Assembly (NCBI RefSeq): GCF_006384975.1
Contig: NZ_CP021645.1
Coordinates: forward strand, 3,066,001-3,130,000
Direction: 5' to 3'
DNA from: Pseudomonas oryzihabitans
GTDB taxonomy: Bacteria > Pseudomonadota > Gammaproteobacteria > Pseudomonadales > Pseudomonadaceae
Length of the DNA stretch: 64,000 nucleotides
Of the stretch, positions 19,460 through 27,029 are shown in pieces. Position 1 is the first letter of the stretch, and each line of letters begins with the position of its first letter. The translations under genes were made by a program, and so were the position numbers. The notes beneath the pieces are model-generated. The model did not search any database, was not told the DNA's origin, and was given only the letters and a program-made list of their open reading frames with translations.

Positions 19460-20296
19460 ATGACCAAGCTGTCGCCTGATGAGCTCTTTGCTCCTTTACA
19501 GCGCGAGCACCTACTCAGAGCAATTGAGTTGATCGACTTAGGAGCACAGAGCCACTTTGCAGACTTAACGAAATTTGATGTCCTCTATCGCGAGAGGCGC
19601 TATGCGCCTAAGGAAGTGATAGGCCTCGCACTAGAAATATTTAATAGCAAAAAATTAAGTCCGCACGACTTTAAAGGAGGCGAGAACTCGGCATGCTTTA
19701 AAAAACTGGAAACCCTAGGCCTAATCATTGTCCCCAAGAACGAATCCCGCCAGCCAACCACATTAAAAAAGATAATCTCCAGGATACTCATTCTTCAATT
19801 AAAATATTCTTCTAAAAACACAGAGGCCATGATTGAGCGTGGAAATCTAATTAGAAATGACCTTAAAAACCTCATATATAATAAATTTGAAAAACTCGCT
19901 CCAATCTTCACCAGCGCAGGCTATTCATGCAAGGTAGAGGGAAGCGACGGCATAGGTAGAAAGTCTCGTTCTCCTTGGATTCGCATATTCTACCCAGCGC
20001 TATCTCCAACACCGCGAGAAGGTTGGTATTTCGTAATCCACTTTTCCAGTAAAGGTGACTATTTTTATTCAACAATTAATTGCGGATCAACATGGTTCCA
20101 GGGAGACGGTAGCTTATATGCCATATCTGACGATGAGCTCATAAGAAAAATAGAATGGGCTAAAGCACATCTCATCCGTAGAGGCTTAGATTTTTCACAA
20201 TTTCAAGAAAAAAAATTGAGTTGCATGGCAACTCTCTTTCGCGTCAATTTGAAAAGGCCACTCTTCTCGCAAAGCGATACTCTCCAGACTCGTTAA
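19460..20296 (+). CDS. MrcB_N-domain protein, N-terminal half of a split nuclease-like gene
   Basis: A 278-codon frame whose residues about 125-250 read as the MrcB N-terminal domain (DUF3578): RSPWIRIFYPALSPTPREGW followed by FVIHFSSKGDYFYSTINCG, a module linked to modified-DNA restriction enzymes. After GAA AAA AAA at 20207-20215 the frame continues for about 30 unrelated codons and stops. The -1 frame from the same A8 run continues the family sequence (KKIELHGNSLSRQFEKATLLAKRY), so this and the next entry appear to be one gene. One more A would restore a single reading frame of about 468 codons. It is divergent from the methylase operon. Confidence 0.7.
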   Translation: MTKLSPDELFAPLQREHLLRAIELIDLGAQSHFADLTKFDVLYRERRYAPKEVIGLALEIFNSKKLSPHDFKGGENSACFKKLETLGLIIVPKNESRQPTTLKKIISRILILQLKYSSKNTEAMIERGNLIRNDLKNLIYNKFEKLAPIFTSAGYSCKVEGSDGIGRKSRSPWIRIFYPALSPTPREGWYFVIHFSSKGDYFYSTINCGSTWFQGDGSLYAISDDELIRKIEWAKAHLIRRGLDFSQFQEKKLSCMATLFRVNLKRPLFSQSDTLQTR

Positions 20297-20865
20297 ATGA
20301 ATCAGCCTTCTGGTCCGATGCTCAAGAGCTTTGCTCGCTTCTGACGTGCCTTTACGACGGGGAAAAGCAGAAAAATGATCCACTATCCGAAGCAGCCGAA
20401 CCATTGGAAATAAGTGACGTAGAGCTCTTGATCAATCCCTTGAAAAAAGGAGCTGGGCAGGGACGGGGCCTGAGCTATCCAGAGCGAAGAGCGGTTGAAC
20501 TGCGAGCCATGGCTGTAGCTGAGTCCATGCTTGTATCTTGCGGATATATCAAAGTAGTGGATACGTCTGCTCATGAGCCTTATGACTTCAAGGCGCAGAA
20601 GGAAGAAGTAGAATGGCGAATCGAAGTAAAGGGATCGACATCTAATCAGATTGACAAATTTATGCTCACAGCCAACGAGCTGAAACTCCATCGAAGTGGA
20701 CAAGGTAATACTATATTGATAACTGTCAGCGGGATTGCCCTCAGCCGCGACGGTGAAGAGCCTAAAGCCTCCGGCGGAGTAGCCGAACTACACGCACCAT
20801 GGGATTTGTCTAAATGGGACTTTCTCCCAACCGCCTACGTTGCCAGCCGTCGCAAGCAGACCTAA
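20221..20865 (+). CDS. DUF3883-domain (NO VEIN C-terminal-like) half of the split gene
   Basis: Residues about 80-214 match the DUF3883 fold, a PD-(D/E)XK-like nuclease module: ERRAVELRAMAVAESMLV, then WRIEVKGSTSN with the E-x-K pair, then KFMLTANEL. The frame opens at TTG 20221 with no ribosome site, consistent with being the continuation of the upstream MrcB_N frame after a -1 shift at the A8 run (20208-20215). Possibilities are a real frameshift mutation, programmed -1 slippage, phase variation, or a homopolymer sequencing error. If fused, the product would be a plausible restriction nuclease for the divergent methylase. Confidence 0.65.
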   Translation: MHGNSLSRQFEKATLLAKRYSPDSLNESAFWSDAQELCSLLTCLYDGEKQKNDPLSEAAEPLEISDVELLINPLKKGAGQGRGLSYPERRAVELRAMAVAESMLVSCGYIKVVDTSAHEPYDFKAQKEEVEWRIEVKGSTSNQIDKFMLTANELKLHRSGQGNTILITVSGIALSRDGEEPKASGGVAELHAPWDLSKWDFLPTAYVASRRKQT

Positions 20866-21067
20866 ACAACTAGTGGCTACAAACGGTGCTGTACGGGTTT
20901 AAGCAAGGCCAAGTAAGCAGAGCACTTCCATTAAAAAGCCGATCTATGGGCCTTTTAGAGGAGCTACCATTCTCAATGCAACCACAATGCTTGGCAGCAA
21001 TTCGATTAGAATTTTTTTCAACTCTACATTACGGCAGTGACATTCCTACCACGAAGGCTTTCCGCTC

Positions 21068-21397
21068 ATGTCATTGCAGTGTCCTCGCTGTCACTCCTTC
21101 AAAGTCGATTCCCTCCATCCCGCCATGAAAGCCGGTGCCACCATCGGTACCGTTGGTGGCGTAGCACGTGGCGTCAGCGCTGCCCTAGCCGGCAGCCAGA
21201 CAGGTGCAGCGCTCGGCGCTATTGCTGGACCAGTCGGTATCACCCTTGGCTCCGTATCAGGTGCCATCCTCGGCGGCCTGGTTGGCGGCGTGGGCGGCTG
21301 TGCCCTTGGCGCTCAGCTCGGTGAATCGCTCGACCGCCACGTCCTGGCCAATAACCTCTGCTTGCTCTGCGGTCACCGCTTCAACCTGCCGACCTGA
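21068..21397 (+). CDS. Small zinc-ribbon and glycine-zipper protein
   Basis: A 109-residue protein. CPRC at residues 5-8 and CLLCGHRF near the C-terminus form a split zinc ribbon. Between them lies a long glycine/alanine-rich hydrophobic stretch (GTVGGVARGVSAALAGSQTG, then AILGGLVGGVGGCALGAQLG), typical of glycine-zipper membrane insertion. Such a layout is seen in accessory genes of integrative elements. Function unknown; it begins the block of DUF932, YqaJ-like and RadC genes. Confidence 0.65.
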   Translation: MSLQCPRCHSFKVDSLHPAMKAGATIGTVGGVARGVSAALAGSQTGAALGAIAGPVGITLGSVSGAILGGLVGGVGGCALGAQLGESLDRHVLANNLCLLCGHRFNLPT

Positions 21398-21488
21398 TCG
21401 GCGCTCTCCCTCTTCATCTCCCCCGTCCGGTCGGTGCTGCGCCTCGCGCAGCGCTTTATGCCGGCGTGCACCCAAAGGAATTGCTCAC

Positions 21489-22457
21489 ATGGCACATCTC
21501 GTCGACACCATGGCCTACGCTGGCGCCACCCCGTGGCATGGCCTGGGTAATCAGCTCACTCAGAAACAGCCCATCGAAGTCTGGCAACGCGAAGCCGGGA
21601 TGGACTGGCAGATCCTCGAAAGTCCTGTGCACTTCAAATCGGACGCGGTCGGTCACCTGGGTGCTATCCACTCGTTCCCCGAGCAGAAGGTGCTGTTCCG
21701 CTCCGACACCAAGGCGCCGCTTTCTGTCGTCTCACAACGCTATCAGACGGTGCAGCCGCGCGAGGTTCTGGAGTTCTACCGCGACCTGACCGAGGTCTCC
21801 GGCTACCAGTTGGAAACAGCCGGCGTGCTCAAGGAGGGTCGTAAGTTCTGGGCCCTGGCGCGGACAGGACAACGCATGACCCTGAAAGGCAACGATCAGG
21901 TCAACGGCTATCTGCTCTTGGCCACCTCCTGCGATGGCACCCTGGCCACCACCGCGACACCGACCACGGTCAGGGTGGTATGCAACAACACGCTCAGCAT
22001 CGCGGTGAATGGCGCTACTCAGGCGATCAAGGTTCCCCACAGCACGCGATTCGACCCTATAGCCGTGAAGAAGCAGCTCGGTATCGCCGTCGCTGGTTGG
22101 GATGAGTTCATGTATCGCCTGCGGCTGCTGGCTGATCGCAAGGTCGGCGATGCCGAGTCGACGGGCTTTTTCATCCGGGTGCTCTGTGATTCAGCTGGGA
22201 GCAGTCATACCCAGGGAGGCCTTCCCAATGAGCGGGCCCTGAGAACGGTGCAAGCCCTGTACGAGGGACGAGGTCGCGGCGCGGTCCTTGAGTCCGCACA
22301 AGGGACCGCCTGGGGCCTGCTCAACGCGGTCACCGAATTCGTCGATCACGAACGGCGGGCGCGGAGCTCTGAGTATCGGCTCGACTCGGCCTGGTTTGGC
22401 CAAGGTGGTCAGCTCAAGCAGCGGGCACTGTCGGCCGCACTCGACCTGGTGGCCTGA
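21489..22457 (+). CDS. DUF932 phage/plasmid-like protein
   Basis: A 322-residue protein of the DUF932 family, common on plasmids, ICEs and phages and of unknown biochemical role. Typical sequence includes MAYAGATPWHGLG at the N-terminus, FRSDTKAPLSVVSQRYQTVQ, and TPTTVRVVCNNTLSIA. The ATG chosen begins the conserved N-terminus; upstream in-frame sequence would overlap the zinc-ribbon gene. It sits with RadC and a YqaJ-like gene, the usual setting in Pseudomonas mobile elements. Confidence 0.85.
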   Translation: MAHLVDTMAYAGATPWHGLGNQLTQKQPIEVWQREAGMDWQILESPVHFKSDAVGHLGAIHSFPEQKVLFRSDTKAPLSVVSQRYQTVQPREVLEFYRDLTEVSGYQLETAGVLKEGRKFWALARTGQRMTLKGNDQVNGYLLLATSCDGTLATTATPTTVRVVCNNTLSIAVNGATQAIKVPHSTRFDPIAVKKQLGIAVAGWDEFMYRLRLLADRKVGDAESTGFFIRVLCDSAGSSHTQGGLPNERALRTVQALYEGRGRGAVLESAQGTAWGLLNAVTEFVDHERRARSSEYRLDSAWFGQGGQLKQRALSAALDLVA

Positions 22458-22602
22458 CGGCATTCCCCCCTCGCTACTGGCTACGGCATTCCTCAGGCCG
22501 CGCCAACGCCATTTCAGATTCGCAGCACTGCCCTCCTTTCTGACACCTAGCTCAGGCGGCTTCGTGCCGACTGAGCACTCTATGCCGTACAGGAGCTTAA
22601 TC

Positions 22603-23607
22603 ATGAGTCGTTCCTCCCTGATCACCACACAGCAACACCCTCGTCCACTCCTCCACCTCGTTACCACCGCTACGGAATCTCACCTCGCAGCTCCTGAAGC
22701 TCGACCTGTGAGGCTCTTCAGCCAAGACGCTGCAGCGGCCCTGGGGCTAGATCCGGACAAATCTCAGCTGGAGCTCTGGCTCGAGAAAACTGGACGGCAA
22801 ACGGCTCCTCTGGAGAGCGATCCCCAGGACGACAGCACGCCCGCATTCTGGCAAAGCGTGCTCGAACCCATCATCTTTTGGCGCTACAGCAGGAGCACCG
22901 GCCGCAAGGTTCGGCGCTACAGCCGGGAGGTGTCCCATGCCTCGCCCGATCTGCCCTGGATGGTTACCCGCATTGAACGCGAGGTGCTGGATGACGAAGA
23001 CGTCCAGTTGCTCGTGTGCAGGGCCGTGGGCGCCAGCGAAGTCTACCGGTGGCAGGAAGGTGTCCCGGTAGCCATGCGCCTGCAGGTCATGCACCTACTG
23101 GCAGTGACAGGCAAACACGCGGCCGACGTTGCCGTACTGCTGGGTGGTCAGCAGTGGCAGATCCACCGTATCAAGCGCGATGAAGCCAGCATCGCGCAGC
23201 TGATCGAAGGAGAGCGTCAGTTCTGGCACTACCTGAACAGGGATCGTCCGCCGCCAGCCGATGGCTCTGCCTCTGCAAGTAAGGCACTCGCGCGCCTGTA
23301 TCCAGAAAGCTCAGGCGCGCGACGCGACTTTCGCCAGCACGCTGGCCTCCTTGCCATCTATCTGGAGCTGAAGGTGTTGCGCCAAGCACTCCAGGCCAAG
23401 CAAGCACGAGCAACAGAACTCCAGCAGCGTCTTCAGCAGGCCTTGGGCGACGCCACCTACGGCGGTTTCCCGTATGGATCCATTCGATGGCAACGGACGC
23501 AGGACCGTACGGTACTCGATGTCGACCGCCTGCTGCAGGACCAGCCAGAGCTGCTCGAGCGCTACGCCAAACACCTGCCAGGAGAGCGGCAGTTCTTCAT
23601 CAGTTGA
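22603..23607 (+). CDS. YqaJ-like recombinase protein lacking recognisable catalytic residues
   Basis: A 334-residue protein aligning by eye with the YqaJ/lambda-exonuclease-like family: SQDAAAALGLDPDKSQLELW then LEKTG, FWQSVLEPIIFWRYSRSTGR, and QVMHLLAVTGKHAADVAVL then LGGQQW. In active members the strand equal to LLVCRAVG reads like LLEIKTAG; here the Glu and Lys positions are Val and Arg, and the preceding Asp region reads MVTRIER. It is therefore probably not a nuclease but may keep DNA or partner binding. The start has AGGAGC 7 bases upstream. The C-terminal third (about 215-334) is specific to this group. Confidence 0.6.
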   Translation: MSRSSLITTQQHPRPLLHLVTTATESHLAAPEARPVRLFSQDAAAALGLDPDKSQLELWLEKTGRQTAPLESDPQDDSTPAFWQSVLEPIIFWRYSRSTGRKVRRYSREVSHASPDLPWMVTRIEREVLDDEDVQLLVCRAVGASEVYRWQEGVPVAMRLQVMHLLAVTGKHAADVAVLLGGQQWQIHRIKRDEASIAQLIEGERQFWHYLNRDRPPPADGSASASKALARLYPESSGARRDFRQHAGLLAIYLELKVLRQALQAKQARATELQQRLQQALGDATYGGFPYGSIRWQRTQDRTVLDVDRLLQDQPELLERYAKHLPGERQFFIS

Positions 23608-23679
23608 AGGCGGTAGCCCCCGCTCTCTCCGCCTCAGCTCCCCCCTTTTTGAAACCTAACCTTTGTCGCGAGACCTCTC

Positions 23680-24177
23680 ATGATTGCGAGCAAACTCAAG
23701 GCTGGCGAAACCGCTGGCAGCTATCTCATCGACTCTCCAGTAACCGAAGCCGACATTCTCGGTATCGCGAGGCAACTCGTTGCCCAGCGATTGAGCAAAG
23801 GCAGCAGTTTGACCGAGCCCCAACAGGTCATTGCTCATCTGCAGACGCTGCTCATCCAACAAGAGCGGGAGGTCTTCGCTCTTCTGCTGCTCGACAGCAA
23901 GCACCGTGTGATCTGCTACGAAGAACTGTTCCAGGGCACCCTGGATGCGGCGAGTGTCTATCCGCGCGAGGTGGTGAAAACCGTGCTGCGGCACAACGCG
24001 GCGGCGGTGATCCTGGTGCACAACCATCCTTCGGGAGATCCAGAGCCAAGTCAGGCGGATCGCCGTCTCACCCAGACGCTCAAGGAGCTGTTGAACTTGG
24101 TGGGTACCCGTACCCTGGACCACATCATCGTGGGACACGAGGGCTGCGTCTCGATGGCGGAACTGGGCCTGGTCTAG
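23680..24177 (+). CDS. radC: RadC-family JAB/MPN-domain protein
   Basis: A 165-residue protein with the JAMM metal motif HNHPSGDPEPSQAD (H114, H116, D127) that defines the RadC/DUF2466 family. Despite the name, a DNA-repair function is not established; short copies like this one, lacking the N-terminal helix-hairpin-helix region of chromosomal RadC, are typical of mobile elements. It follows the YqaJ-like gene by 72 bp. Confidence 0.92.
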   Translation: MIASKLKAGETAGSYLIDSPVTEADILGIARQLVAQRLSKGSSLTEPQQVIAHLQTLLIQQEREVFALLLLDSKHRVICYEELFQGTLDAASVYPREVVKTVLRHNAAAVILVHNHPSGDPEPSQADRRLTQTLKELLNLVGTRTLDHIIVGHEGCVSMAELGLV

Positions 24178-24349
24178 CCTTCGATCTGCTCCGCCCGCCT
24201 CACAGCCTCCCCCGCTGACACCTGGCGCTCCCCGCGCTTTACCAGCACGTCTCTTCCCGTTCCCTCATGACGACTATTGGCTCGACCGCCAAGGCACGCG
24301 CTCGCGTCCTGGTTGCTTGGCCAATCGCCACCTGAAAGGAGACTTCACC

Positions 24350-24547
24350 ATGCCGCTTCTGCGTTTTCTCGCCTCGCTATTCGTGTTCGTCGGGCTACTG
24401 GCCAGCAGCCTGCTCGCTGTTGGCCTCTTGGTACTGATGCTGCGCTTCTGGCCGTTCGCCTTGGCCATCGCTCTGGCCTTGGCGCTCTTCGGCGGGCTGC
24501 TTCGCCGTTCCGGTACCGCGTTCACTACGCCATCCACGACGGCATAA
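24350..24547 (+). CDS. Small hydrophobic membrane protein
   Basis: A 65-residue protein with two predicted membrane helices (residues about 5-28 and 30-48, including LLASSLLAVGLLVLML). The start is well supported by AAAGGAGA 8 bases upstream. No family recognised. It lies in the accessory block after radC. Confidence 0.55.
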   Translation: MPLLRFLASLFVFVGLLASSLLAVGLLVLMLRFWPFALAIALALALFGGLLRRSGTAFTTPSTTA

Positions 24548-24621
24548 GGGCAGGCCCCTTGGCCTGCCCTTTCTCATTCTGAATAGCCGTTCTGCCCTCT
24601 CTTCTGACAGGAGCTTTAGCC

Positions 24622-24966
24622 ATGCCCACACCTTGCTTGATCTGTAACTCATCGGTCGTGCTGTCCAAGGAAGCGGCCCAGGTGATCGCCAGCCTCATCG
24701 GTAGCCTGGACGCCTTTCTAAGGGGTATTCAGCCGCCGACTGAGCCGGGGGCTCCCACTCAACAGGGACAGCGCGGTCCGCTGGAACAGGCGTTCAATCG
24801 CATGCTCCAGGGGCTATCAGCCGTCCACACGAGCTGGCCCGATACCCATGCTTTCATCAAGGACGTTCATCGCCATCAATTCATGGAGTATCAGTGCCTG
24901 TGTCTACGCTGTGGCGCCAAGTATGACGAGCCGTCGCCGTCTCCCGGCCAGGAGACGGCGACCTGA
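24622..24966 (+). CDS. Small zinc-ribbon protein of unknown function
   Basis: A 114-residue protein with CLIC at residues 5-8 and CLRC near residue 93-96, which could jointly bind one zinc ion. The centre is charged and helical. The start has ACAGGAGC upstream. It recalls the zinc-ribbon gene at 21068 in keeping split CxxC pairs at both ends. Function unknown. Confidence 0.55.
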   Translation: MPTPCLICNSSVVLSKEAAQVIASLIGSLDAFLRGIQPPTEPGAPTQQGQRGPLEQAFNRMLQGLSAVHTSWPDTHAFIKDVHRHQFMEYQCLCLRCGAKYDEPSPSPGQETAT

Positions 24967-24983
24967 TCGTAGGTGACCAACTG

Positions 24984-25331
24984 TCATCCCTGGCGCAGGC
25001 GCTCACCTAACCCCTGCACCAGTCCCAGCACCAGTTGCCGGTCCGCCTCGGTCAGGGCGTCCAGTAGGCGGCTGATTTGGCGCGCCTGATCATCGCTGCG
25101 CGGGCTGGCCTCGCTGAGTAGCTCTGCCGCCTCACAGTGAAAGATGGATGCAAAGTCGTAGAGCCGGGCGATGTTAGGAATGACCACGCCTCTCTCGATC
25201 CGAGAGACGGCCTCGTTACCTATACCCAGGCGCTCCGCGACCTCCTCCTGCGTCAGCCCCACCCGAAGCCGATGACGTGCGATAGCCCGCCCAACCGACT
25301 CCGCCAAATTCTTCTGATCGATACCGCTCAT
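24984..25331 (-). CDS. XRE-family transcriptional repressor
   Basis: A 115-residue protein with an N-terminal helix-turn-helix (residues about 10-62): AIARHRLRVGLTQEEVAERL followed by GIGNEAVSRIERGVVIP. The C-terminal part (70-115) looks like a helical dimerisation segment. The start MSGIDQKN was taken because the fold starts there; a longer form would add 21 residues. It faces away from the secreted-protein gene, and the gap between them holds a 37-bp nested palindrome that is a good operator candidate. Confidence 0.82.
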   Translation of the reverse strand: MSGIDQKNLAESVGRAIARHRLRVGLTQEEVAERLGIGNEAVSRIERGVVIPNIARLYDFASIFHCEAAELLSEASPRSDDQARQISRLLDALTEADRQLVLGLVQGLGERLRQG

Positions 25332-25394
25332 GCCAAGGCTCCAACCGTCCACCCGGATGGTTGGGTATCCACTCGTTGACATGAAGTGCGTCAC

Positions 25395-25431
25395 AAGTTG
25401 AAATCCAACCTAATAGGTTGCCTAACAACTT
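25395..25431. promoter_or_regulatory. Nested palindromic operator upstream of the XRE gene
   Basis: The inner dyad CAACCTA-A-TAGGTTG (25406-25420) is perfect. An outer pair AAGTTG (25395-25400) and CAACTT (25426-25431) is arranged at exactly the same distance from the centre base 25413. Two concentric half-site pairs fit binding of two repressor dimers or a tetramer. Confidence 0.65.
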
Positions 25432-25480
25432 CTTCTCCCTTCTCCGCTTTCCCCTTTGCCTCCCTAAAAGGATGTTCCTG

Positions 25481-25930
25481 ATGAGCACGAAAACCTTCTG
25501 GCTTCCCCTACTGTGCGGACTGGTCTGCAGCCCTACCTTTGCAGGCACCTATGAATGGTCAGCCGGATATGCCCAAGGCGTTGCCGAGCACCTGGTCGAT
25601 GACGGCAATGGCAACGAACTCAACATCTCCTGCCCGGATGACGGTGAAACTGCGGTGACGGCCTACGCCACCATCGCTGGCAAGGCCTACGCCTCTGATA
25701 AGGATCCGGGCTTCGATGTGATCGTGGATGGCGAGCACTACAGCAATCCGTTCTTCACCGACTGCAACGTCTGCAGCCAGAACTTCCCGGCCTTCTGGAA
25801 GGCACTGCGTAACGCCAACAACCTGCAGATCAGTGCAGGAGGCAAAACCGTAAAGCTGCCGACCAAGAACCTAAAACAGGTGCTGAAGCCGTTCGACAGC
25901 AAGACCAATCAATGCCGCGTGACTTGGTAG
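25481..25930 (+). CDS. Secreted cysteine-containing protein of unknown function
   Basis: A 149-residue exported protein with a signal peptide (MSTKTFWLPLLCGLVCSPTFA, about 21 residues). The mature part contains several cysteines (SCPDD, FTDCNVCSQN, NQCRVTW) that could form disulphides in the periplasm. AAAGG lies 9 bases before the ATG. No family recognised. It is followed within 50 bp by two more small envelope genes, suggesting a three-gene operon. Confidence 0.6.
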   Translation: MSTKTFWLPLLCGLVCSPTFAGTYEWSAGYAQGVAEHLVDDGNGNELNISCPDDGETAVTAYATIAGKAYASDKDPGFDVIVDGEHYSNPFFTDCNVCSQNFPAFWKALRNANNLQISAGGKTVKLPTKNLKQVLKPFDSKTNQCRVTW

Positions 25931-25975
25931 CTGCGCGGCGCTCATCCCGAATTATTAGCCTTAAAGGAATACCTC

Positions 25976-26344
25976 ATGAATGGCTCCAACCAACCTCAGC
26001 ACTCCCACTCTGAAGACAGCCTTCCACCCTTCAATCTAGGACTGATTGGATGGGGAGTCGCAGCGCTGGCGCTCGGCATCCTCTCCGTAACGTTCAATAC
26101 CTCGGCGATGGTTTTGGGCGCTGGCTTGCTGGCCAAATGCTTTGCGGTCGTGGTGGGCACGGTATTGGGCTGGATCGGGGCAGTGGTCGGCGATGCGATC
26201 CGCAAGTTCGCGCATCCTGATGCTGTCTTTACCAGCGGCGGGCTGCTGAGCCTGCTGTGGATCAAGATCTTCTGGCGAGTAGGACCACAACTGATTGGCT
26301 TGGTGTGCGGCGTGATGCTGGGCTGTGCGCTAGTGCTGCGTTGA
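25976..26344 (+). CDS. Small multi-span membrane protein
   Basis: A 122-residue protein with three or four hydrophobic segments (GLIGWGVAALALGILSV, VLGAGLLAKCFAVVVGTVLG, LIGLVCGVMLGCALVL) after a polar N-terminus. A ribosome site TTAAAGGA precedes the start. Unknown function; middle gene of a putative operon with the secreted protein and the lipoprotein. Confidence 0.6.
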   Translation: MNGSNQPQHSHSEDSLPPFNLGLIGWGVAALALGILSVTFNTSAMVLGAGLLAKCFAVVVGTVLGWIGAVVGDAIRKFAHPDAVFTSGGLLSLLWIKIFWRVGPQLIGLVCGVMLGCALVLR

Positions 26345-26356
26345 GGGGACTTGGAT

Positions 26357-26620
26357 ATGAAGAAGTACCTGGCACTCCTCGCCTCTCTGCTGCTGATCAA
26401 CGCGTGCTCGGACGAAAACTCCAAGATCCGCGGTGATTTTATCGCCGGCTGCATGAATGGGGGCTCGAGCAAGGCCGTATGTGCTTGCACATTCGAGAAG
26501 CTCGAAACGAAGTACAGCCCAGCAGAACTGCGAGGGATCAATCGCTTAACAGCACCGCCGGAATCTTTCCTAAGGGAAGCTTTTCAATCAGCACAAGCGT
26601 GCCGTATTCAGCACAACTGA
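26357..26620 (+). CDS. Small lipoprotein
   Basis: An 87-residue lipoprotein precursor: MKKYLALLASLLLINAC with a lipobox INAC, then a short Cys-rich mature chain (GCMNGGSSKAVCACTFEKLE). Its start 12 bases after the preceding gene follows GAGGGGA. Function unknown. A very strong hairpin about 70 bp downstream ends the unit. Confidence 0.6.
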   Translation: MKKYLALLASLLLINACSDENSKIRGDFIAGCMNGGSSKAVCACTFEKLETKYSPAELRGINRLTAPPESFLREAFQSAQACRIQHN

Positions 26621-26691
26621 TCCCAATGCGCCATATACCGCTGCCCCTGCCAACAAATTAGCCTACGCATATAAGTCAAGACGTTCGAAAC

Positions 26692-26734
26692 CTTAATGAG
26701 GAAGGGCTGCTCAAAGCAGCCCTTCCTCATTAAG
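26692..26734. terminator. Perfect 20-bp hairpin, likely bidirectional terminator
   Basis: CTTAATGAGGAAGGGCTGCT and its exact complement AGCAGCCCTTCCTCATTAAG are separated by only CAA. Downstream on the plus strand is T-rich (26746-26758). It separates the small-gene operon from the AT-to-GC transition before the metabolite cluster. Confidence 0.75.
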
Positions 26735-27029
26735 AATGAACAATATTTTTATTTTTCTGTTCGGTGCCTTTTAGCATGCAGATATTCAAACTTAGACGAT
26801 CTGAAAGCAGGTCCAATGACAAAAATTCAAGCCACCTCGAAGATCTGACAGAGGTTCCAGCCACTCTACTATTGGTCCGTCTTCGACATGCGAAATGGCA
26901 GTACGCCCCAATGGATTTGCCCAGGAAGCCAGGGTCAGCTCCTGGAGGTGTATGAGCACAGGCAAAGCCGGTACCGGGCACCGCGCCCCTACTTTACGAA
27001 ACCGCTCCAGGCTAATTGTCAGTCCAGTC
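26735..27029. other. Junction region before the metabolite cluster
   Basis: About 295 bp with no supported gene. Base composition shifts from AT-rich to GC-rich here, marking the boundary between two blocks of the island. Short open frames exist on both strands but none has a ribosome site plus recognisable sequence. Confidence 0.4.

Noticed and set aside
26735..27029. Short frames on both strands at the block junction as a possible regulator or transposase fragment.
   Set aside because: No ribosome site and no recognisable motif in any frame.
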